Positions 1 through 8,726 of a stretch of 64,000 nt of DNA are shown here, one piece after another. Source of the stretch: CAWKKW01 sp963850345 (GTDB taxonomy: Bacteria > Acidobacteriota > Terriglobia > Terriglobales > Acidobacteriaceae); assembly GCA_963850345.1 (NCBI GenBank), contig CAWKKW010000008.1:1-64000 (forward strand), given 5' to 3'. The notes under the pieces are model-generated. The model made no database searches. It was not told where the DNA came from and saw only the letters and a program-made list of their open reading frames with translations. The stretch's first letter is position 1. Each line of letters starts with the position of its first letter. The translations under genes were made by a program, and so were the position numbers.

Positions 1-21
1 TATCAATACAGGAGACAATCA

Positions 22-291
22 ATGGCTTATTTCCTTGAACCGAAATCCGAGACCCTCTATGTGACATCCACATCGATCATCTGGAAACGAAGGCCTGGAA
101 AGATGATCGTAGAGAGTCGCCCCGAATACGCCGTTGTGCAACTGTCGGGGATTGATGGAACATTTCCCGTCCCATGGGACGAAATTTCCAGGCTGCTTAC
201 AAGCGACATGAAGCGAATCTCCGGCTGGAACGGAAAGCCGCGATTAAGCCCAGGCGTTCACTCGTCAGCAGAAGAAGGATTGACTTTTTGA
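22..291 (+). CDS. Small hypothetical protein in integrated element
   Basis: An 89-residue protein with no family that I recognise. The ATG at 22 is preceded by a good ribosome site (GGAGA, about six bases upstream), so translation is plausible. It has no signal peptide or membrane segment and reads as a small soluble, mixed beta protein. It lies at the left edge of the window, upstream of an excisionase-like gene and an integrase. It is therefore probably cargo or an accessory gene of the element inserted at tRNA-Glu. Sequence just downstream (about 290-400) is noticeably more AT-rich than the rest of the window, which fits acquired DNA. Function unknown. Confidence 0.55.
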   Translation: MAYFLEPKSETLYVTSTSIIWKRRPGKMIVESRPEYAVVQLSGIDGTFPVPWDEISRLLTSDMKRISGWNGKPRLSPGVHSSAEEGLTF

Positions 292-414
292 CTTTTCAGG
301 CAATCACCAGTTTCCATTTGCAGGTGCCGGCGATTTGTAGCAGTATTGAAATGTATATTTCATTATTGCAAGAAGAAGCATCGGACAGGAAGCGTTCTCA
401 AGGGGAGAGACATC

Positions 415-687
415 ATGGCAGTCGATGGTTTCGGACGTGGGCCAGTGAGCTTTGAACCGTATGTAGATTCAGCCGCGGCAGGGCAATTCTTGGGACTGCA
501 TCCGGTCACTGTAATGCGGCTTGCACGAGAAGGCCGCCTGCCGGGTCATCCCGTCCGAAATGCAAAGAGAAGGCAATGGAGATTTCTGCTGTCGGAGTTG
601 AGCAGCTGGCTGGCGCGCCAGACAGGTGAAAACACGACTGCCAACGATGCAGATTCCGAGACCGTCGGATTTCGTCCCCATCGCTGA
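415..687 (+). CDS. Excisionase-like helix-turn-helix DNA-binding protein
   Basis: A protein of about 90 residues when started at the ATG at 415, which has AGGGGAGA six bases upstream; a longer reading from 346 lacks such a site. The core (VDSAAAGQFLGLHPVTVMRL, then a basic stretch with GHPV and RRQWRFLLSEL) matches the HTH_17/MerR-like fold of excisionases and recombination directionality factors. In that fold the protein reads 'layer/column' style DNA sites with a winged helix. It lies 150 bp upstream of a tyrosine recombinase in the same direction, the usual arrangement of xis and int in integrative elements. It could instead be a simple element regulator. The family call is solid; the xis role is inference. 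Confidence 0.7.
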   Translation: MAVDGFGRGPVSFEPYVDSAAAGQFLGLHPVTVMRLAREGRLPGHPVRNAKRRQWRFLLSELSSWLARQTGENTTANDADSETVGFRPHR

Positions 688-834
688 GGGTCATCCGGTG
701 AGTTAAATTCTGCCGGACCTTGCTTGTAGCGATGAGCCCAACAATGCGGGCGGGCGATCTCTTTCTCTTGCTTCGGTTTCAGGGTACAGTGTGTCTATCG
801 ATGCGTTCTGCGCCCTCAGCGAAAGGAGGATGTA

Positions 835-2148
835 TTGAGGAAGGCGCGGAAACAAAATGGCTCTCTGTATCTTGACGCCAACGGAAGCAAGGTCCCCGTT
901 TGGATGTTCAGTTGGCGTCACATCATGCCCACCGGCCGACGCGTTCGTCGCAAGAGGCAGGTAGGCACCCTTGACCAGTACAAAACCGAAGCTGCTGCGG
1001 AGCGAGCGGTGAGGAGTTGGCGGCTGGCCATCAACTCAAACGATGCGTGTGCGTTTAGCGGAATCACAATGCAGGACTTGATCGATCATTTCCGCCTAAA
1101 GGAACTCGACAGCTCGGTCGAGCAGGGCCGTGCATGGTCTACACGCAACCGCTATGAGACCTACCTCAAAAAGTGGATTGAGCCGAGGTGGGGCAAGCAT
1201 GAACTCGCTTCGATCAAGACTCCAATGGTAGAGGAGTGGCTAGAGCAGCTCCGACCGACGAGAAAGGGATCGTCCAATGCCGATTCACTCCTGAACAAGG
1301 TCCGGATCGAGACACCTCTCGCCCCGGCAACAAAGGCTAAAATCCGCAACATCATGGGTGTTCTGTTTAACCATGCGATGCGGTGGGAGTTTACTGATCG
1401 GAATCCGATCAAGGGAATGACCCGCGGAGCTGGTGTTCGCCAGAGTTCCAAGAGGGTCTCCGTTCCTGACATTTTGGAGGTTTCCGAAATGCAGGACATC
1501 GTCGAAGAGCTTCTGCCTCGGGATCGCATTCTCGTCCTGTTAAGCATGGTGACAGGGCTTCGTCGCGGCGAACTTGCTGGGCTGAAATGGCAGGATGTTG
1601 ATTCTCAGCGCCTGCAAATTGATGTTCAGAGGTCCGTAGTCAACCAGGTGGTGGGGCGGTGCAAGACTGAAGCCTCGCAGAAGCCCGTGCCCATCGACGA
1701 ATACACGATGAGCGATCTTCTGGGCTGGTTTCGCGAAACGCTGTTTCGAGAGCCAGAGGATTGGGTTTTTGCCACGAATAGCAGCCGGGCCGGGAAGAAT
1801 CGCGGGAAACAGCCGCTTTGGCTGTCAACCGTCATGCGCTACCACATCAAGCCTGTCGTGCGGCGTCTCGGTATTCAGAAGCGGGTCGGCTGGCATACAT
1901 TCCGGCGCACCTACGCGACTCTCCTAAAGGCGAATGGAGAAGACGTCAAAGTTGTTCAGGAACTCTTACGTCACGGATCAAGTCGAGTCACTTTGGACAT
2001 CTACGCACAGGCGCAGATGCCAGCAAAGCGGGCCGCGCAACAGAAGGTTGTTGCGATGCTTCGGACGCTGACAAGTCAACCGACGACGCAAACTGCACTT
2101 AAATGCTCCCCAAATTGCTCCGCAGAAAAATTGGAGCAAATCGGCTAA
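835..2148 (+). CDS. Tyrosine recombinase / phage-type integrase
   Basis: A 437-residue site-specific recombinase. The start is TTG at 835, with AAGGAGG five bases upstream; an ATG at 830 reads only ATG-TAT-TGA. It has an N-terminal arm-binding region (about 1-75), a SAM-like core-binding domain (about 80-190) and a C-terminal catalytic domain. The active-site set is visible: Arg243 in TGLRRGEL, a Lys near 277, His354 and Arg357 in HTFRR, His380 in LLRHGS, and the nucleophile Tyr390 in LDIYAQ. All needed residues are present, so the enzyme looks intact. The gene runs into the 3' end of tRNA-Glu with only 15 bp between, which is the classic position for an integrase of an element that uses that tRNA as attachment site. 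The rest of the element must lie left of the window. Confidence 0.93.
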   Translation: MRKARKQNGSLYLDANGSKVPVWMFSWRHIMPTGRRVRRKRQVGTLDQYKTEAAAERAVRSWRLAINSNDACAFSGITMQDLIDHFRLKELDSSVEQGRAWSTRNRYETYLKKWIEPRWGKHELASIKTPMVEEWLEQLRPTRKGSSNADSLLNKVRIETPLAPATKAKIRNIMGVLFNHAMRWEFTDRNPIKGMTRGAGVRQSSKRVSVPDILEVSEMQDIVEELLPRDRILVLLSMVTGLRRGELAGLKWQDVDSQRLQIDVQRSVVNQVVGRCKTEASQKPVPIDEYTMSDLLGWFRETLFREPEDWVFATNSSRAGKNRGKQPLWLSTVMRYHIKPVVRRLGIQKRVGWHTFRRTYATLLKANGEDVKVVQELLRHGSSRVTLDIYAQAQMPAKRAAQQKVVAMLRTLTSQPTTQTALKCSPNCSAEKLEQIG

Positions 2149-2163
2149 GTTATTGATCTTGAT

Positions 2164-2241
2164 TGGCGTCCCCGACGGGATTTGAACCCGTGTTATCGCC
2201 GTGAAAGGGCGGTGTCCTAGGCCGGGCTAGACGACGGGGAC
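2164..2241 (-). tRNA. tRNA-Glu (anticodon TTC), probable attachment site
   Basis: Read on the minus strand, the 5' acceptor GTCCCCG pairs with CGGGGAC at the 3' end, followed by G and an encoded CCA. The anticodon stem CCGCC/GGCG(A) encloses CTTTCAC, giving anticodon TTC (Glu). The T arm contains GGTTCAAATCC. Its 3' end faces the integrase gene 15 bp away, so the 3' part of this tRNA is the likely att core. Confidence 0.95.
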
Positions 2242-2847
2242 GCGGATTGGAGGGCAGGTTTGCACTTCGCGCGCCCGCACACAGCCAACATCGACTCTAA
2301 CAAGAGCCTCGGGCCATGTCAAAAATTTGACGCCCGCATCTTACAGTCGCCCAGGTCTAGGCTTTCGAATCCTGCGTCTGGATTTACTGCCCGACTGACA
2401 CTAAGTGGGTCTCCTGCGCGCCGTCCTTCTAACCAGGCCCCTCGTTCACCGCGCTGCAGCGGCACCCGAGTACAAGAAGTTACTCAAGTGAGCTGAGTTT
2501 CCCACCCGGGTCAGTCCGGTTCTCGATCGGCTGAATTTTTTTGAAGCATCTTGTCGGCTCACTCAATCCAAAGCCCTGAACCAGTCTCCTCTCGGCTTGG
2601 CGGTTTCGTGGCGACGGAGAAGGGCAGTTGGCACCAACGAAGTACTCTCTACCACTTTTTATCAGGTTGCGTCAGGGAACGGTGCCGAGATGGGGCGCGT
2701 ATCTAGAAAGATTGGACCGTAACTTCAAACGCAATCGCGTTGCTCGTAGAATGGGGTAAATCATTGCTGCAGTAGGAATGACTTGCACCAGGCTCGCACT
2801 CGGTCTGTGGCCGGGATAAAATTTTTAACAAAAATCAGGGGCTCGTC
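2242..2847. other. 606-bp gap without a convincing gene
   Basis: The region lies between tRNA-Glu and the RND adaptor. A 78-codon open frame at 2260-2496 has no ribosome site, no domain and a biased low-complexity composition, so I do not call it. No strong hairpin or repeat was seen. The tRNA promoter (minus strand) and the promoter of the efflux operon must lie here, but I cannot place either with confidence. Confidence 0.5.
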
Positions 2848-3936
2848 TTGAGAACGCAACACACTTTATCCGCATTTGCTCTGCCAGTTATATTCGCCGC
2901 TGCTCTCAGCGGTTGCGCGAAGCCGGCGCCTGTTCAGGCGGGAGCGCCACAGGCTTTGCCGGTGCAGACGCTGACGGTCGCGTCGGCCATGGTCCCTCAA
3001 TCGGATGAGTATGTGGCGACCATCAAGTCGCGCCGTTCGGCAACTATCATTCCTCAGGTCGACGGCTATTTGACGCATATCTTCGCGCATTCGGGAGAAC
3101 ATGCTAAGGCCGGCAAGATCCTCATGGAGATTGACCCGATCAAGCAGCAGGCCACGGTGCAATCGCAGGTCGCTACGGAACGCCAGAAGCAGGCGGTCTA
3201 CGAGTTCAACCAGACCGAGGTAGAGCGGCAGCGCAAGCTGTTTGCCGCGGGCGTGACGAGCCGGGACAGCCTCGACGTAGCTGAGCAGGCATTCAAGAAC
3301 TCAAAGGCTGACTACGAATCGTCGGTCGCATCACGGCAGACGCAGGAACGCGAGCTGAGCTACTACAAGATCACCGCGCCCTTCGATGGCATCGTGGGCG
3401 ATATTCCCGTCCACGTAGGCGACTACGTTTCCTCCACCACCCAGCTCACGACGGTCGACGAAAATGCTGATCTCGAGGCCTACATCTATATACCGACGGA
3501 GCGTTCGGGGGATGTAAAGCCGGGGCTTGGCGTCGATATTCTCGACAACAGCGGGCACCTGGTCGAACACACCACCATCGACTTCGTCTCGCCGCAGGTA
3601 GATAACCAGCTTCAAGGCGTTCTGGCGAAAGCAAAGGTTCACCGCACGTCGGACATGTTGCGCAACGCTCAGCTGGTGAAGGCACGGGTCATCTGGAAGG
3701 TAACTCCGACTCCAACAGTCCCAGTGCTGGCAGTGACGCGAATCGGCGGACAGGCATTTGTCTATCTGGCTGAGGCGCAGGGCGGCAAGAGCGTGGCGAA
3801 GCAGCGCGCAGTCGATCTTGGAGATACAGTCGGCAACACCTATGCCGTAAAGGGCGGATTGAAGCCTGGCGATAAGGTCATCACTTCAGGAATTCAGTTC
3901 CTGGTGGATGGCGCGCCTGTTCAGCCACTCGGCTAA
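2848..3936 (+). CDS. RND efflux periplasmic adaptor (membrane fusion) lipoprotein
   Basis: A 362-residue MexA/AcrA-family adaptor. The N-terminus is a lipoprotein signal with lipobox LSGC (Cys about residue 23), so the mature protein should be anchored in the inner membrane and span the periplasm. After it come a lipoyl-like half (VDGYLTHIFAHSGEHAKAGK), an alpha-hairpin (about 100-160) and the second lipoyl half (ITAPFDGIVGDIPVHVGDYV), then beta-barrel and membrane-proximal domains ending GDKVITSGIQFLVDGAPVQP. The start is TTG at 2848, with only a weak AGGGG before it. It is followed 70 bp later by the RND pump gene, so the two are almost certainly one operon. No TolC-like outer-membrane channel gene is in the window. 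Confidence 0.92.
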   Translation: MRTQHTLSAFALPVIFAAALSGCAKPAPVQAGAPQALPVQTLTVASAMVPQSDEYVATIKSRRSATIIPQVDGYLTHIFAHSGEHAKAGKILMEIDPIKQQATVQSQVATERQKQAVYEFNQTEVERQRKLFAAGVTSRDSLDVAEQAFKNSKADYESSVASRQTQERELSYYKITAPFDGIVGDIPVHVGDYVSSTTQLTTVDENADLEAYIYIPTERSGDVKPGLGVDILDNSGHLVEHTTIDFVSPQVDNQLQGVLAKAKVHRTSDMLRNAQLVKARVIWKVTPTPTVPVLAVTRIGGQAFVYLAEAQGGKSVAKQRAVDLGDTVGNTYAVKGGLKPGDKVITSGIQFLVDGAPVQPLG

Positions 3937-4006
3937 GACGCTCTGGCGGTAAGACAACCAACAACGATCAGCTTGAGCAAATCCTCGGGCAAAAGGAAGC
4001 ATCTCT

Positions 4007-5737
4007 GTGGTTGAATTTTTTATCCGAAGGCCGATCTTTGCGACAGTCTGCGCGTTGCTCATTATCCTGGCAGGCGCCGTCTCTATCCCAACGCTGCCGA
4101 TATCCCTGTATCCCACGCTGGCGCCGCCGCAGGTGACGGTCACCAGCAACTATGTGGGCGCGAATGCGCAGGTGGTCGAGTCCGCCGTCACCACTCCACT
4201 GGAACAGCAGATCAACGGTGTCGAGGGCATGCATTACATCTCCTCCACCAGCAGCAACGACGGCACCAGCAGCATCGATGTCACGTTCCGGACCGGTTAC
4301 GATCTGAACATCGCCGCCGTCGACGTGCAGAATCGTGTGTCGACCGCACAAGGTCGCCTGCCGCAGGAGATCAAGAACACCGGCGTGACGATCACCAAGG
4401 CCAATCCCAATTTTGTGTTTGGCGCAGGGTTTTATTCCCCCGACAATAGTCTCTCGAACGAATACATCTCGAATTATCTTGACGTGTATGTCAAAGACGC
4501 GCTGAAGCGGATTCCGGGCGTGGGCGACGTCATCATCTTCGGCGAACGCAAATACGCCATGCGTGTCTGGCTCGACCCGACCAAGCTGGCGGCGCGTGGT
4601 TTGACTGCGGGTGACGTGACCGCGGCACTTCAGGAACAGAACGTCGAAATTCCCGCAGGTCAACTCGGCCGGCCGCCTTCGAATCCTGATCAGACATTCC
4701 AGGTGACCTTGCGCGTGGTTGGCCGCCTGACCGACCCAAAGCAGTTTGAACAGATCATCCTCAAAAACACGCCGAACGGACTGGTGCAGTTGCGCGATGT
4801 GGGACGCGCGGAGATCGGCGCCGAATCCTACGACAGCAACTTGGAATACAGCGGCTACAGTGCTGTGGGTATTGGCGTGCAGCAGCTATCAAACGCCAAC
4901 GCCCTCAAGGTAGACAAGGCCGCCAAGGCTGCTCTACTCGAACTGTCAAAGTCTTTTCCTCCAGGCATCAAGTATGTGGTTGCGTTTGACACGACGACCG
5001 TAGTTGGCGATTCAGTTCGCGAAGTGATTACAACCCTGGAAGAGGCGATCGCCATCGTGATCGCCGTCATCTTCATCTTCCTGCTGGACTGGCGCGCGAC
5101 CATCATCCCGGCGGTTACGATTCCGGTGTCATTGATCGGGACCTTTGCCTTCATTAAGCTTTTTGGATTCTCGATCAACTCGCTGACATTGTTTGGTATT
5201 ACGCTCGCGACGGGACTGGTGGTGGATGATGCCATCGTTGTAATCGAGAACGTGCAGCGGCACATCAGCGGTGATCACGCGGACAGCCATACGGCGACCT
5301 CCGTGGCTATGGCCGAGGTGACTAGCGCCGTCGTCGCTACGTCGCTGGTGCTGATCTCGGTATTCGTACCGGTCTCGTTCTTTCCGGGCACAACCGGCAT
5401 TCTCTACCGGCAATTCTCGCTGACGATTGCGTTCGCGATTGCGATCTCTGCATTCAATGCTCTTACGCTCTCACCTGCGTTGGCTGCCATCCTGCTGCGC
5501 AGCGAAGAGGCGAAGTACGGGCTGTTCGATTGGACACGCATCCGGCCGCTCTCCCAGGGCTACAGAAAATTCGCTCACGGCATCGACCGCGGCCTTCTTA
5601 TGCTGGGCAGCGGCTACGGCCGGGCGATTCACTTCTTCCTGCGGTTGCGATATGTGATGGTGCTGCTGTTCTTCGGCGGTCTCGTACTCACGGTGTACAT
5701 GTATCGGCATGTGCCCACTTCGTTCGTGCCGCAGTGA
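4007..5737 (+). CDS. RND multidrug efflux pump, N-terminal part (frame broken)
   Basis: The first 576 residues of an AcrB/MexB-type proton-driven pump. The GTG start at 4007 has AAAAGGAAG upstream and gives the canonical opening VEFFIRRPIFA. Pore and docking domains follow TM1. TM2-TM6 include TTLEEAIAIVIAVIF and GLVVDDAIVVIENV, the latter with the paired Asp of the proton relay. The frame ends at TGA (5735-5737) after VPTSFVPQ, right where related pumps continue Q-E-D-Q-N-Y-F. Removing the T at 5735 restores a continuous protein of about 1060 residues with the downstream segment. The two pieces are therefore one gene split by a single extra base, not two subunits. Confidence 0.9.
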   Translation: MVEFFIRRPIFATVCALLIILAGAVSIPTLPISLYPTLAPPQVTVTSNYVGANAQVVESAVTTPLEQQINGVEGMHYISSTSSNDGTSSIDVTFRTGYDLNIAAVDVQNRVSTAQGRLPQEIKNTGVTITKANPNFVFGAGFYSPDNSLSNEYISNYLDVYVKDALKRIPGVGDVIIFGERKYAMRVWLDPTKLAARGLTAGDVTAALQEQNVEIPAGQLGRPPSNPDQTFQVTLRVVGRLTDPKQFEQIILKNTPNGLVQLRDVGRAEIGAESYDSNLEYSGYSAVGIGVQQLSNANALKVDKAAKAALLELSKSFPPGIKYVVAFDTTTVVGDSVREVITTLEEAIAIVIAVIFIFLLDWRATIIPAVTIPVSLIGTFAFIKLFGFSINSLTLFGITLATGLVVDDAIVVIENVQRHISGDHADSHTATSVAMAEVTSAVVATSLVLISVFVPVSFFPGTTGILYRQFSLTIAFAIAISAFNALTLSPALAAILLRSEEAKYGLFDWTRIRPLSQGYRKFAHGIDRGLLMLGSGYGRAIHFFLRLRYVMVLLFFGGLVLTVYMYRHVPTSFVPQ

Positions 5738-7193
5738 AGACCAGAACTATTTCATCGTCGTCGTCCAGGCTCCGCAGGGCGCATCGCTGGCCTATACGAC
5801 CCAGGTATGCGAGCGGGCAGAGCAGGTCCTGCTGCAAGACAAAGACGTGTTTGGAACCTTTGCAATTCCGGGCTTCAGCTTAAGTGCAGGCAGCGCGTCC
5901 AACGCGGCCATCGTCTTCGTGCCTCTCAAGCCGCTCGAAGAGCGCAACACCAAGGGCCATGCCGCAACCGACATTGTGGCGCGCTTGACCCCGAAGCTTT
6001 TCATGGTGCCTGGCGCGATCGTCGTCGCCTTCGAACCTCCGGCTATCCAAGGCATCGGGTCCTACGGCGGATTCCAGTTTGAGTTACAAGACCTCGGCCG
6101 CAACACGCTTCAGGACCTTGACGTTGCTGCGCATAAGATCATCGGAGCTAGCCGTCAGGGCAAGGATCTGCAAGGGCTGTTTACCAGCTACACGGCGAAT
6201 GATCCGCAGCTTCTCGTCACCATCGATCGCCAGAAGGCAAAGGCTATGGGCGTTCCGATTAGCCAGATATCTTCGGCGCTCGGCATATACATGGGATCGA
6301 GTTACGTGAACGACTTCGATTTCAACAACCGTTCCTATCGCGTCTACGTGCAGGCCGATCGGCCGTATCGCATGACTGCGCAGGATCTACGCCAGTTCTA
6401 CGTTCGGTCTGAGAGCAATGGCCTGGTGCCGCTGGATAACCTGGTCTCGATCAGTGAGACCTCCGGGCCGCAGGTGATCAGCCATTACAACCTGTTCCGT
6501 TCAGCGGAAATCGATGGGTCTCCCGCACCAGGAGTCAGCTCCAGCGAGGCGCAGGACGCAATGGTGAAGCTGGCCAAGGCAAATATGAATCAGGGTATGA
6601 GTTACTCCTGGACGGGCCTGGCACAGGAAGAGGTTGAGGCAGCGGGCAAGGCGATCATCATCTTCGCGCTCGGCATCCTGGTCGTGTACCTTACCCTGGC
6701 CGCGCAGTATGAGAGCTTCGCGCTGCCATTCATCATCCTGCTCGCAGTGCCCATGGCGGTGCTGGGCGCGCTCACGGCGGTGTCGCTGCGAGGTCTGTCC
6801 GATGACGTTTACGTGCAGATCGGGTTGGTCATGCTGATCGGACTTTCGGCGAAGAACTCGATCTTGATCGTCGAGTTTGCTGAACAGCTTCGCCGCAAGG
6901 GTCACAGCATTGTCGACGCTGCAATCGAGGCGGCGGAACTCCGGCTACGCCCAATTCTGATGACGTCGTTCGCCTTCATTCTCGGCGTACTGCCGCTGGT
7001 ATTTGCAAGCGGCGCGGGCAAGCTGGGCAGGCACTCCGTAGGTACGAGCGTCGTAGGCGGAATGTTGTTGTCGACGATCCTTAACCTGTTCTTTATCCCT
7101 GTGCTCTATGTGATTCTGCAGAGCATTCTGGGCGGACTGCATCGCAAGCCTGCCCACAAGGGGCCGGTGGTTTCAGAAGTCACCGTTTCATAA
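5709..7193 (+). CDS. RND multidrug efflux pump, C-terminal part (frame broken)
   Basis: Residues corresponding to about 577-1060 of the same AcrB/MexB-family pump; true homology starts at EDQNYFIVVVQAPQG (about 5737). The ATG at 5709 is only the first Met of this frame, overlaps the upstream half and has no ribosome site, so independent translation is unlikely. The second periplasmic repeat and TM7-TM12 are complete. They include the relay Lys in GLSAKNSILIVEFAEQ and the long LRPILMTSFAFILGVLPL segment. The C-terminus ends normally, with a terminator-like hairpin after it. If the extra base is a sequencing error, the pump is functional; if real, it is inactivated in the middle. Confidence 0.88.
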   Translation: MCPLRSCRSEDQNYFIVVVQAPQGASLAYTTQVCERAEQVLLQDKDVFGTFAIPGFSLSAGSASNAAIVFVPLKPLEERNTKGHAATDIVARLTPKLFMVPGAIVVAFEPPAIQGIGSYGGFQFELQDLGRNTLQDLDVAAHKIIGASRQGKDLQGLFTSYTANDPQLLVTIDRQKAKAMGVPISQISSALGIYMGSSYVNDFDFNNRSYRVYVQADRPYRMTAQDLRQFYVRSESNGLVPLDNLVSISETSGPQVISHYNLFRSAEIDGSPAPGVSSSEAQDAMVKLAKANMNQGMSYSWTGLAQEEVEAAGKAIIIFALGILVVYLTLAAQYESFALPFIILLAVPMAVLGALTAVSLRGLSDDVYVQIGLVMLIGLSAKNSILIVEFAEQLRRKGHSIVDAAIEAAELRLRPILMTSFAFILGVLPLVFASGAGKLGRHSVGTSVVGGMLLSTILNLFFIPVLYVILQSILGGLHRKPAHKGPVVSEVTVS

Positions 7194-7218
7194 GCCACAT
7201 CACGAAAGGTCCGAGAGC

Positions 7219-7266
7219 GAGGGACACTAGCCAGCGCCATTTCAAGGCTGCTGGTCTAGGTCCCTC
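7219..7266. terminator. Convergent terminator-like hairpin
   Basis: GAGGGAC (7219-7225) pairs with GTCCCTC (7260-7266), and CCAGC with GCTGG further in. This gives a long imperfect stem between the convergent pump gene and the DUF1080 gene, overlapping the last codons of the latter. There is no clear T-run. Confidence 0.45.
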
Positions 7267-8093
7267 ACCCAGATGTTGCGGAAGCTGATCGGCTCACTGT
7301 GATCGCCGTGCGCCTGAAGCTTGATGGGCGCGGCGGTGTACGGCTTGTAAGCGGGTTTGCCAATGTACAGGGTCTCGCCCTTCAACTCGAAATGGTTCTC
7401 CACTAGCACTCCGTTATAGAGCACCGTGACGTACGCCGGCGTCTTGACTGAGCCATCGGCGTTAAAGGTCGGCGCCGTCCAGACCACGTCGTAGGTCTGC
7501 CACTCGCCCGGCTTGCGGCTTGCATTGGCCAAGGGGATGGCCTGCTTGTAGATGCTGCCGGCCATGCCATTCACATAGGTCTTGTTCTGATACGAATCGA
7601 GAACCTGCAGTTCGTAGCCGGCATCTCCGGTACCGGTTGAGGCAAGGAAGACGCCGCTGTTTCCGCGAGCTTGGCCGCTGCCGGTGATGCTCTCCGGGAT
7701 CTTCCACTCAATGTGCAGCTGGTAGTCTTTGAAGCTGCGCTTCGTTTCGATGCTTCCCTCCGATTTCGCGACCTTCATCACGCCATCAGCCACGTCCCAT
7801 TTTGCTGGAGACTTATCTTTGACTGAGACCCACTCATCCAGGTTTTTGCCGTCGAAGAGCACAACTGCATCCGAGGGCGGGGCCATGCAGGCAGCACCCG
7901 GCGTGACTACCTTGGGTACCGGCTCCCAGATCTCCGTCTCTTCTGGTTTGGCTGTGCTTTGCGAACTGGCTTGCGGCGGAGTTGCAGCGGTTCCTCCCGC
8001 TTGTGCGTTTTGAGCAGAGGCTTGGGAAAGGAGTGGAAGGGCGAACATCAAGATCGTGGCCGCGGTAGTGGTGGAGAAGGCAAATCGAGTCAT
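7242..8093 (-). CDS. Secreted DUF1080 protein (3-keto-disaccharide hydrolase family)
   Basis: About 283 residues from the ATG at 8093; an in-frame GTG at 8108 would add five residues. The N-terminus is a signal peptide ending near SQASAQNAQ, followed by a Gln/Ala-rich linker. From about residue 80 the concanavalin-like DUF1080 domain is clear: VVLFDGKNLDEW, WKIPES, RGNSGVFLAS, YELQVLDS, GSIYKQ, GEWQTYDVVWTAP and PIKLQAHGD near the end. Family members bind sugars, and some hydrolyse 3-keto-glycosides in the periplasm. The gene sits at the edge of a carbohydrate-degradation neighbourhood (GH36-like, GH51, SMP-30). The exact substrate cannot be read from sequence. Confidence 0.9.
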   Translation of the reverse strand: MTRFAFSTTTAATILMFALPLLSQASAQNAQAGGTAATPPQASSQSTAKPEETEIWEPVPKVVTPGAACMAPPSDAVVLFDGKNLDEWVSVKDKSPAKWDVADGVMKVAKSEGSIETKRSFKDYQLHIEWKIPESITGSGQARGNSGVFLASTGTGDAGYELQVLDSYQNKTYVNGMAGSIYKQAIPLANASRKPGEWQTYDVVWTAPTFNADGSVKTPAYVTVLYNGVLVENHFELKGETLYIGKPAYKPYTAAPIKLQAHGDHSEPISFRNIWVRDLDQQP

Positions 8094-8260
8094 TCCAAGA
8101 AAATACACCCATTCATGGTCATCTGGCAGAGCCGGGGCTGGTCACGAAATTTGCTTATCGTTCAGGTTCCGCACGGGATGGGGAGCGGGGATTTTCCCTG
8201 CTGGCGCCGGGAGATCTTTTCAGTAGCAGATAAGCGGGTAGTAACTCTGCGGAGGGGCGA

Positions 8261-8434
8261 CTACTTCTTACCGACGATGTAGTAGGCCATCGTCCAGGAC
8301 CATGCCAGGAACGATAAGAAGCTCACAATTACCGCAGCTCTGCGGCCGAAAGAAGATCCGCGCATGAGCACATGAAGAAGTTCCAAACCCACCACAGTCA
8401 GCGCAGTAATCAGCGTCAAAAAGACGAAGACCAT
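8261..8434 (-). CDS. Small two-helix membrane protein
   Basis: 57 residues from the ATG at 8434, which has AAGGAAGGA about seven bases upstream; a longer start at 8467 lacks this. It contains two hydrophobic helices (FVFLTLITALTVVGLELL and AVIVSFLSFLAWSWTMAYYI) joined by a short basic loop (RGSSFGRRA). No family recognised. The good ribosome site and clean membrane-protein character argue that it is real. It lies alone between the DUF1080 and DUF3300 genes on the same strand. Confidence 0.55.
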   Translation of the reverse strand: MVFVFLTLITALTVVGLELLHVLMRGSSFGRRAAVIVSFLSFLAWSWTMAYYIVGKK

Positions 8435-8726
8435 GTGGCGAAGTCCTTCCTTACAAGACTTTAACACCTCGTAATGTCGAGTAAAGGCGGCGCTGACAAT
8501 TTGTTGATGGTTGATTTTGGCTGAAGGTGTTCACCATGCGCGTGATTTTGGCAAGCCTAACAATCATGGGGTGTTGGCAGGCGTTCGCACCTTCGGCTCA
8601 GTAAGCGTCGGACTTACCGTCGGGCAGAGAGCTTCATTTCGATGATGAGGGCAGCAGGTTTACGTGGGCACAGCAGTGCAGCGTCCGCAGCAGTGTAGCG
8701 ACCATGCGGCACCGTAAGATTTTGCC

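Noticed and set aside
2260..2496. A 78-codon frame between tRNA-Glu and the RND adaptor
   Set aside because: No ribosome site, no hydrophobic or domain pattern, biased towards Ser/Arg/Pro.
5700..5760. RF2-like programmed +1 frameshift in the RND gene
   Set aside because: The geometry (UGA, +1) fits, but there is no upstream Shine-Dalgarno-like stimulator or slippery codon, and three other genes in the window show similar single-base breaks.
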